Source: Comamonadaceae bacterium (GTDB lineage Bacteria; Pseudomonadota; Gammaproteobacteria; Burkholderiales; Burkholderiaceae_C). From it: a DNA stretch of 59,025 nt. The notes below the pieces were generated by a model that did not search any database, was not told where the DNA came from, and saw nothing but the letters and a program-made list of their open reading frames with translations. Within the stretch, counting starts at the first letter, position 1, and the number at the start of each line of letters is the position of its first letter. The translations under genes were made by a program, and so were the position numbers. This document shows positions 53,949-59,025 of this stretch, piece by piece. Where the stretch lies: assembly GCA_947450645.1 (NCBI GenBank), contig CANFWH010000009.1, positions 1 to 59,025 of the forward strand, read 5' to 3'.

Positions 53949-55073
53949 ATGACCAACGGCCCAAGCACCACGGCTTATCTAACGGATCGTCCCCAGCCAG
54001 ACCGCACCAGCCAAACCGACGACACCCGCATTAAGGACATCACCGTGTTACCTCCTCCTGAACATTTGATTCGCTTCTTCCCGATTGGTGGCACGTCCGT
54101 GGAAGGCCTCATTGCCGATACGCGCAGCCATATCCGACGCATCATGCAAGGCAAAGACGACCGATTGCTGGTGGTGATGGGACCTTGCTCAATTCACGAT
54201 CCCGCTGCCGCCGTCGATTACGCCAAGCAGTTGATGGCGGTGCGTGAGCAGTTCAAGGGTACGTTAGAAGTTGTCATGCGCGTGTACTTTGAAAAGCCAC
54301 GCACCACGGTGGGTTGGAAGGGGCTCATTAACGATCCGTACTTGGACGAGTCCTGCCGCATCGATGAAGGTTTGCGCATCGCAAGACAGCTGCTGATCGA
54401 AATCAATCGTCTTGGCATGCCTGCAGGCAGCGAATTTTTGGATGTGATCTCGCCGCAATACATTGGCGACTTGATTAGCTGGGGCGCGATTGGTGCGCGC
54501 ACGACAGAATCGCAAGTTCATCGCGAGCTGGCCAGCGGCATCTCCGCACCCATTGGCTTTAAAAATGGCACGGATGGCAACATCAAAATTGCAACCGATG
54601 CGATTCAAGCGGCGGCGGGCGGGCATCACTTTTTGTCGATTCATAAAAACGGTCAAGTCGCGATTGTGCAAACCAATGGCAACCCCGATTGCCACGTGAT
54701 CCTGCGCGGCGGCAAAGCGCCCAACTACGACAAAGCCAGTGTGGATGCGGCTTGCAGCGATTTAGCCAAAGCCAAACTGCCACAAACCTTAATGGTCGAT
54801 TGCAGCCATGCCAATAGCTCCAAGCAGCACGAGAAGCAGTTAGAAGTGGCACGCGACATCGCGGCGCAAGTTGCTAGTGGTTCTAAGCAGGTCTTTGGTT
54901 TGATGATTGAAAGCCACCTCGTTGCAGGCGCTCAAAAGTTCACGCCTGGCAAAGACGACGTGTCCAAGCTGGCGTATGGGCAAAGCATTACCGATGCGTG
55001 CTTGGGCTGGGATGACAGCGTTGCCGCACTCAAAATTTTGTCGGATGCGGTGGTGGCGCGGAGACACGCATAA
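53949..55073 (+). CDS. aroG: 3-deoxy-7-phosphoheptulonate synthase (class I DAHP synthase)
   Basis: Catalyses the first step of the shikimate pathway from phosphoenolpyruvate and erythrose 4-phosphate. Class I signature segments are LLVVMGPCSIHDPAAAVDYA, RVYFEKPRTTVGWKGLINDP, SQVHRELASGISAPIGFKNG, HVILRGGKAPNYD, LMVDCSHANSSKQ and GLMIESHLVAGAQ. The 374-aa start at 53949 (MTNGPSTTAYL) follows CAGGAG. It matches AroG/AroF-type enzymes. The Phe/Tyr leader just upstream suggests control by phenylalanine and tyrosine supply at the transcript level. Confidence 0.92.
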   Translation: MTNGPSTTAYLTDRPQPDRTSQTDDTRIKDITVLPPPEHLIRFFPIGGTSVEGLIADTRSHIRRIMQGKDDRLLVVMGPCSIHDPAAAVDYAKQLMAVREQFKGTLEVVMRVYFEKPRTTVGWKGLINDPYLDESCRIDEGLRIARQLLIEINRLGMPAGSEFLDVISPQYIGDLISWGAIGARTTESQVHRELASGISAPIGFKNGTDGNIKIATDAIQAAAGGHHFLSIHKNGQVAIVQTNGNPDCHVILRGGKAPNYDKASVDAACSDLAKAKLPQTLMVDCSHANSSKQHEKQLEVARDIAAQVASGSKQVFGLMIESHLVAGAQKFTPGKDDVSKLAYGQSITDACLGWDDSVAALKILSDAVVARRHA

Positions 55074-55114
55074 AGGTTAAGCTTGAGAACAAACCAATAT
55101 AAATAGGAGTCATC

Positions 55115-56065
55115 ATGCTGCACCCGCAAACCCGCGCTTTGTTAGATTTGATCGCAAAAAGCGGTCTGCCCGCGACCCACACACTCACCCCTGTGGAAGC
55201 TAGAAAAATGTACCGTGACAGGCGTGCTTTTAGTCAGCCCGCTGCGCCAGATGTCGCAAGCGTGCAGGATTTGCAGGCGAGTGGGTCACATGGCGCTCTC
55301 CCTTTACGTCTGTACAAGCCCATAGCCACATCTGCTGAGACAGCGTTGCCAGTACTGGTGTACTACCACGGTGGCGGTTGGGTGATTGGCGATTTGGACA
55401 CCCACGACACGCTGTGCCGTGAGCTGGCCAACGGTTCGGGCTGTGCTGTGGTGGCAGTGGATTACCGCATGGGGCCCGAACACCCATTTCCAGCAGCGGT
55501 GGACGATTGCTGGGCTGCCACTTGCTGGGTGAAAGAGAACGCAGCTTCGTTGGGGCTAGACGCAGCGCACATGGGTGTAGGCGGCGACAGTGCAGGTGGC
55601 AATTTGGCGGCGTTGGTGAGTCTGCTGGCGAGAGATCGACATTTGGGCACTGATTTGCCCATCCAGTTTCAGTTGCTGATTTACCCTTGTGTTGACCAGC
55701 GCCGAGGCCATGCCTCACACGTTACCAATGGTCAAGGCTATCTGTTGACGACTGACACGATGAATTATTTTCAAGATCATTACTTGACCAGCAAGGCGCA
55801 ACATCTGGATTGGAGAGCTTCGCCGCTTTTGGCCAAAACCTTTGCTGGCTTGCCGCCAGCCTTGGTGATCACTGCTGGCTTTGACCCTTTGCGCGACGAA
55901 GGATTGGAATATGCGGATGTTTTGAGTGCAGCAGGAACAAAGTGCCGTTATGTTTGTTTTGACCGCCAAATCCACGGATTCATTACGATGGGCCGGGTGC
56001 TAGACGAGGCAAACTTGGCGGTCGCCCTCTGTGCTTCAGAAATCAAAAGGGCGTTGTCGGTTTGA
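55115..56065 (+). CDS. Alpha/beta hydrolase of the hormone-sensitive lipase (HSL) family
   Basis: A 316-aa esterase-like enzyme. The oxyanion-hole motif is VLVYYHGGGWVIGDLDTHD, the nucleophile elbow is GVGGDSAGGNLAAL, and the Asp and His of the triad lie in TAGFDPLRDEGLEYADVL and CFDRQIHGFITMG. This is the HGGGW/GDSAG pattern of bacterial type IV esterases. No signal peptide, so it is cytoplasmic. It follows aroG by 41 bp but is functionally unrelated. Ester substrate unknown. Confidence 0.9.
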   Translation: MLHPQTRALLDLIAKSGLPATHTLTPVEARKMYRDRRAFSQPAAPDVASVQDLQASGSHGALPLRLYKPIATSAETALPVLVYYHGGGWVIGDLDTHDTLCRELANGSGCAVVAVDYRMGPEHPFPAAVDDCWAATCWVKENAASLGLDAAHMGVGGDSAGGNLAALVSLLARDRHLGTDLPIQFQLLIYPCVDQRRGHASHVTNGQGYLLTTDTMNYFQDHYLTSKAQHLDWRASPLLAKTFAGLPPALVITAGFDPLRDEGLEYADVLSAAGTKCRYVCFDRQIHGFITMGRVLDEANLAVALCASEIKRALSV

Positions 56066-56075
56066 CGCGCCCTTT
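56046..56075. terminator. Shared hairpin between convergent esterase and mpl genes
   Basis: AAAGGGCG (56046-56053) and CGCCCTTT (56068-56075) form an 8-bp stem. It spans the end of both convergent genes. On the minus strand it is followed by TTGATTTC, giving a moderate terminator for mpl. Confidence 0.4.
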
Positions 56076-57414
56076 ACTTTGAGAGCGCATTCAACAGCTT
56101 CTGATGAATGCCCCCAAACCCGCCGTTGCTCATGCAAAGAATGTGATCGCCGCCTTTTGCAGCGGCGGTTACGGCCTTCACCAAACCCTCAATATTGTTC
56201 GAAACAAATGCTCGGGAACCCATGCTGGATAAGGCCTCTACGGCATCCCAATCTAGGCCGCCGCTGTGACAAAACGCCAAGTCCGCATCTTTGAGTGAGT
56301 CTGGCAATTGCGCCTTCATGGCGCCCAGCTTCATGGTGTTAGAGCGCGGCTCGAACACGGCGAGGATGCGGTCATTCGCTTTACCCGATGCGTTCAGTTG
56401 GCGGCGCAGGCCGTCGATGGTGGTGGCGATGGCGGTGGGATGATGCGCGAAGTCATCGATGACCGTGATGTCCCCCGTCTTTGTCGTGATAACGCCCTTG
56501 ATTTCCATACGGCGCTTCACGTTTTCAAATGTGGAAAGTGCCCGCAAAGCCACGTCCTGTGGGCATCCCACGTGTGCCGCTGCGGCAATGGCAGCCAGTG
56601 CATTCATTAAATTATGCTGACCAGATAAGTCCCATTTGATCTTGTCGATGAGCGCATCATCTTTAGAAAAACGCACCACTTCGCTCCAGCAGCCTTGCGC
56701 TAAAACGCGAGCGAGTGCGGGCTCGTCAGCGTTCACCACCACGCGCCCTTGACTTGGAACGGTGCGCACTAAGTGGTGAAACTGGCGTTCAATCGCAGCT
56801 AAGTCGGGGAAGATGTCCGCGTGGTCAAACTCTAAATTGTTGAGCACGGCGGTACGCGGACGGTAGTGAACGAATTTGCTGCGCTTGTCAAAAAAGGCGG
56901 TGTCGTATTCGTCGGCTTCAATCACGAAGTAAGGTGAGTCGGTCAGCCGCGCCGATACGCCAAAGTTAAGCGGCACGCCACCAATTAAGAAGCTGGGGTT
57001 TAGTCCCGCACATTCCAAAATCCAAGCCAGCATCGTGCTTGTGGTGGTCTTGCCGTGTGTGCCTGCCACTGCCAGCACATGCTTGCCTTGCAGCACGTGT
57101 TCCGATAGCCACTGCGGGCCACTGGTATAGCTGTAGCCCTTATCCAGTATGGCTTCCATGAGGGGGTAGCGTGGCGTGGCGTCGGCTAATCGTGCGCGAG
57201 ACACGACATTGCCAACGACCCATACGTCGGGCTTGAGATCAAGTTGCGATGCGTCGTAACCTTCAATCAGTTCGATGCCAAGCGCGCGGAGTTGGTCGCT
57301 CATGGGCGGATAAACGCCCGTGTCGCAACCTGTAACTTTGTGACCTGCTGCGCGCGCGAGGGCTGCAAGTCCGCCCATGAATGTGCCGCAAATGCCGAGT
57401 ATGTGTATGTGCAT
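56074..57414 (-). CDS. mpl: UDP-N-acetylmuramate:tripeptide ligase Mpl
   Basis: Mpl recycles the tripeptide L-Ala-D-Glu-mDAP from peptidoglycan by ligating it to UDP-MurNAc. The Mur ligase architecture is complete: N-terminal MHIHILGICGTFMGGLAALA, the ATP-binding VAGTHGKTTTSTMLAWILE, FVIEADEYDTAFFDKRSKF, LNNLEFDHADIFPD and VIDDFAHHPTAIATTI. The 446-aa length is usual. It contains three type A repeats (EALSSMGSR, CPQDVALRA, MEAILDKGYS), all in weakly conserved places. Confidence 0.94.
   Translation of the reverse strand: MHIHILGICGTFMGGLAALARAAGHKVTGCDTGVYPPMSDQLRALGIELIEGYDASQLDLKPDVWVVGNVVSRARLADATPRYPLMEAILDKGYSYTSGPQWLSEHVLQGKHVLAVAGTHGKTTTSTMLAWILECAGLNPSFLIGGVPLNFGVSARLTDSPYFVIEADEYDTAFFDKRSKFVHYRPRTAVLNNLEFDHADIFPDLAAIERQFHHLVRTVPSQGRVVVNADEPALARVLAQGCWSEVVRFSKDDALIDKIKWDLSGQHNLMNALAAIAAAAHVGCPQDVALRALSTFENVKRRMEIKGVITTKTGDITVIDDFAHHPTAIATTIDGLRRQLNASGKANDRILAVFEPRSNTMKLGAMKAQLPDSLKDADLAFCHSGGLDWDAVEALSSMGSRAFVSNNIEGLVKAVTAAAKGGDHILCMSNGGFGGIHQKLLNALSK
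56215..56242. repeat. Type A palindromic repeat (in mpl, first)
   Basis: GGAACCC, spacer ATGCTGGATAA and GGCCTCTACGG. Read on the minus strand as EALSSMGSR. Confidence 0.48.
56541..56571. repeat. Type A palindromic repeat (in mpl, second)
   Basis: CCCGCAAAGCC, spacer ACGTCCTGTGG and GCATCCCACG. Read as GCPQDVALRA. Confidence 0.45.
57131..57159. repeat. Type A palindromic repeat (in mpl, third)
   Basis: CTGTAGCCC, spacer TTATCCAGTAT and GGCTTCCATG. Read as MEAILDKGYS. Confidence 0.52.
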
Positions 57415-57446
57415 GGGTGAGATTGTAAGAAGGGTCGTGAATTTGT

Positions 57447-57496
57447 TTGCCCCTGCAAAGTAGGGGAAATGTCAGCGTTAGCTGACAAAGGGGTTG
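57447..57496. repeat. Type B repeat, left outer copy (inverted)
   Basis: TTGCCCCTGCAAAGTAGGGG, AAATGTCAGCG / CGCTGACA-like hairpin and AAAGGGGTTG. It is oriented opposite to the next copy, 32 bp away, between mpl and the MFS gene. Confidence 0.82.
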
Positions 57497-57528
57497 CTTG
57501 CTGAAGTGGGAGGCTATCGGCGCGGATA

Positions 57529-57575
57529 CAACCCCTTTGTCGCTGTGCGACATTTCCCCTATTTCATAGGGGCAA
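57529..57575. repeat. Type B repeat, left inner copy
   Basis: CAACCCCTTTGTCGC-TGT-GCGACA followed by CCCCTATTTCATAGGGG. Together with bases to about 57585 (ACCAATACCTA) it is the inverted counterpart of the sequence at 58830-58884. Confidence 0.88.
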
Positions 57576-57616
57576 CCAATACCTAATCATTTTGGGATGC
57601 CTCCTACAATCGAACT

Positions 57617-58801
57617 ATGACTTCCATGACCTCTACCGAGCGCCGCGCCACCACCTCGCTCGCCAGCATTTACGCCTTGCGAATGCTGGGACTTTTTTTG
57701 GTACTTCCCGTCTTTGCGCTAGAGGCCGCCAAATACCCGGGCGGTGACGATCCAGCTTGGGTGGGCTTTACGATGGGCATCTATGGCCTGACGCAGGGCA
57801 TCTTGCAAATTCCATTTGGTATGGCGTCTGACAAGCTAGGGCGCAAGCGAGTCATCATTTTTGGACTCGTGATTTTTGCCATTGGCAGCTTTGTGGCGGC
57901 AGCGGCAGATTCGCTCACAGGACTTATGATTGGCCGTGCCGTCCAAGGGGCGGGTGCTGTCTCCGCTGCGGTGACGGCGCTTCTCGCCGACCTGACGCGT
58001 GACGAAGTGCGTACCAAGTCCATGGCGCTGATTGGCATGAGCATCGGCCTCATGTTTGCGCTCTCGCTGGTTGTCGCGCCGATCTTGGTCAGCCATATTG
58101 GACTGGCGGGTTTGTTTGCGCTGACAGGCGTGCTGACCGTGCTGGCAATGGGCGTGGTGCAGTGGTGGACGCCCGCGGAACCCAAGCTGCATAAGGCCTC
58201 CACAAGGGCGCCACTGCTGGCGGTGCTAAAAACACCAGCGCTGGCGCGGCTTAACTTTGGCGTGTTTGCGCTGCATGCCGTGCAGCTCTCCATGTGGGTG
58301 TCGTTGCCCTCCATGTTGGTAGCCGCAGGTCTTGCCAAAACCGAGCATTGGCATATTTATTTGCCTGCTGTGTTGGCGTCTTTTGTGCTGATGGGGGGAG
58401 TGTTCCCGCTGGAGCGCAGGGGCTATTTGCGCGGTGTGTTTTTATTTGCGATTGGTTTGATTGCGGCTGTGCAGTTGGCCTTGTTTGTGCGTGCGGATAG
58501 CGCCAGCCTTGGCTATCTTGGCGCGGTGCTCTTCGTCTTCTTTTGCGGCTTCAATGTGCTGGAAGCCACACAGCCAAGTTTAGTAACCAAGACCGCGCCG
58601 CCAGAGCTACGCGGTACGGCGCTCGGCGTGTACAACACACTGCAATCGCTCGGGCTTTTTGCGGGCGGGTTTTTAGGCGGCGTGCTCGTTAAATGGGGCG
58701 GGCACCAAGCCGTATTTGGCGCGGCTGCGGTCATCATGCTGGTGTGGTTGGCGGTGGCGTGGGGTATGAAGGTTCAGAAGAACCCCTCTGTCACTTCGTG
58801 A
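57617..58801 (+). CDS. MFS transporter, drug-efflux type
   Basis: A 394-aa twelve-helix major facilitator. The first loop has GIYGLTQGILQIPFGMASDK then LGRKRVII, and the second half has ELRGTALGVYNTLQSLGLFA. This is typical of YajR/Bcr-like exporters. A start at 57626 (second Met) is also possible. The gene lies between two inverted pairs of type B repeats, and its last six codons plus stop (NPSVTS) are inside the first of the right-hand pair. It lies upstream of ssb on the same strand. Confidence 0.85.
   Translation: MTSMTSTERRATTSLASIYALRMLGLFLVLPVFALEAAKYPGGDDPAWVGFTMGIYGLTQGILQIPFGMASDKLGRKRVIIFGLVIFAIGSFVAAAADSLTGLMIGRAVQGAGAVSAAVTALLADLTRDEVRTKSMALIGMSIGLMFALSLVVAPILVSHIGLAGLFALTGVLTVLAMGVVQWWTPAEPKLHKASTRAPLLAVLKTPALARLNFGVFALHAVQLSMWVSLPSMLVAAGLAKTEHWHIYLPAVLASFVLMGGVFPLERRGYLRGVFLFAIGLIAAVQLALFVRADSASLGYLGAVLFVFFCGFNVLEATQPSLVTKTAPPELRGTALGVYNTLQSLGLFAGGFLGGVLVKWGGHQAVFGAAAVIMLVWLAVAWGMKVQKNPSVTS
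58176..58205. repeat. Type A palindromic repeat (in MFS gene)
   Basis: CGGAACCC, spacer AAGCTGCATAA and GGCCTCCACAAG. It falls in the central cytoplasmic loop, read as EPKLHKASTRA. Confidence 0.5.
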
Positions 58802-58826
58802 CATCTCCCCTACTGCGCAGGGGCGA
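58781..58826. repeat. Type B repeat, right inner copy, overlapping the MFS stop codon
   Basis: AACCCCTCTGTCAC-TTC-GTGACA and CCCCTACTGCGCAGGGG. The hairpin stem changed to GTCAC/GTGAC on both sides (compensated). It encodes the MFS C-terminus. Confidence 0.82.
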
Positions 58827-58839
58827 CTTTAGGTATTGG

Positions 58840-58884
58840 TTGCCCCTATGAAATAGGGGAAATGTCGCAAAGCGACAAAGGGGT
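58840..58884. repeat. Type B repeat, right outer copy (inverted)
   Basis: TTGCCCCTATGAAATAGGGG, GTCGCAAAGCGAC and AAAGGGG. It is nearly identical, including flanking bases TAGGTATTGG, to the reverse complement of 57531-57585 on the other side of the MFS gene. It sits in the ssb 5' region. Confidence 0.88.
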
Positions 58885-58945
58885 GGTTTTGAGAGGTGAT
58901 AATCATCTTCCCAACTCACTTTTACTTTTTATTTGGAGCACTCAC

Positions 58946-59025
58946 ATGGCATCGGTCAATAAAGTCATTCTCATGGGCAACTGCGGACGCGATCCCGAAG
59001 TGCGCTACCTGCCATCGGGCTCGGC
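58946..59025 (+). CDS. ssb: Single-stranded DNA-binding protein, 5' end only
   Basis: The window ends 80 bases into this gene. The visible protein MASVNKVILMGNCGRDPEVR and YLPSGS is the conserved start of bacterial SSB (OB-fold, first strand and L12 loop). Essential in replication, recombination and repair. GGAG lies nine bases before the ATG. The type B repeat ends 61 bp upstream and may lie in its promoter region. Confidence 0.93.
   Translation, partial: MASVNKVILMGNCGRDPEVRYLPSGS

Overview
The window reads as chromosome of a betaproteobacterium of the order Burkholderiales, probably close to the Comamonadaceae. Pointers are a DUF3567 protein, a PhaM-type granule protein, DUF1415, a TorF-glnK-amtB cluster, an argS-SPOR-dsbA cluster and a metal-independent-type HemB active site. 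Base composition is moderate (slightly over half G+C by eye). The genus cannot be settled from sequence alone. Nearly all of it is core metabolism, densely packed, with many 4-bp start/stop overlaps.

Layout. 1-373: a decayed, apparently foreign stretch that cuts off comM. 374-4273: truncated comM, then a sigma-54-type promoter and the nitrogen cluster TorF porin, GlnK, AmtB. 4271-11136 (mostly minus strand): small membrane proteins, methylmalonate-semialdehyde dehydrogenase, an SDR, a DsbA-like isomerase, a TraB-like protein, a prolyl-hydroxylase-like enzyme and HemB. 11181-16954: a plus-strand run mixing glycolate oxidase subunits (GlcE, GlcF) with the pantothenate set PanD, PanB, PanC. 16958-19802: a periplasmic copper/thiol group. 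19768-21463: divergent dprA and def. 21460-25878: LysR, haloacid dehalogenase and malate synthase G, which together with GlcE/GlcF form a glycolate/glyoxylate route. 26001-33054: small and poorly known proteins, PhaM and an MHS-family transporter. 33051-37093: ubiA, oxyR and recG. 37130-40096: queA, a class II aldolase and tgt. 40137-47373: ScsB/DsbD-type reductase, MsrP, Fmt, DsbA, SPOR protein and ArgS. 47414-53740: tldD followed by a tightly overlapping envelope-glycan operon (sialidase-like protein, small membrane protein, GT9, GtrA, ArnT-like GT). 53783-55073: an aromatic-amino-acid attenuator and DAHP synthase. 55115-59025: esterase, mpl, an MFS exporter bracketed by inverted repeats, and the start of ssb.

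Two repeat families stand out. Type A is a palindrome of about 30 bp (arms near CTGCAAGCC and GGCTTGCAG, with an invariant 11-nt spacer centred on TCC). I find about 30 copies, almost all INSIDE protein-coding genes, most in one reading phase and, where I can compare from memory, without lengthening the protein. Type B is a roughly 47-bp double-hairpin element (CCCCTTTGTCGC / GCGACA, then CCCCTA / TAGGGG). Five copies occur: one is translated in frame inside recG, and the other four form two inverted pairs around the MFS gene, one of them encoding its C-terminus.

The clearest regulatory discovery is a Phe/Tyr-rich leader peptide with mutually exclusive hairpins in front of the DAHP synthase gene. 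The type A repeats are the best candidate for an undescribed system.
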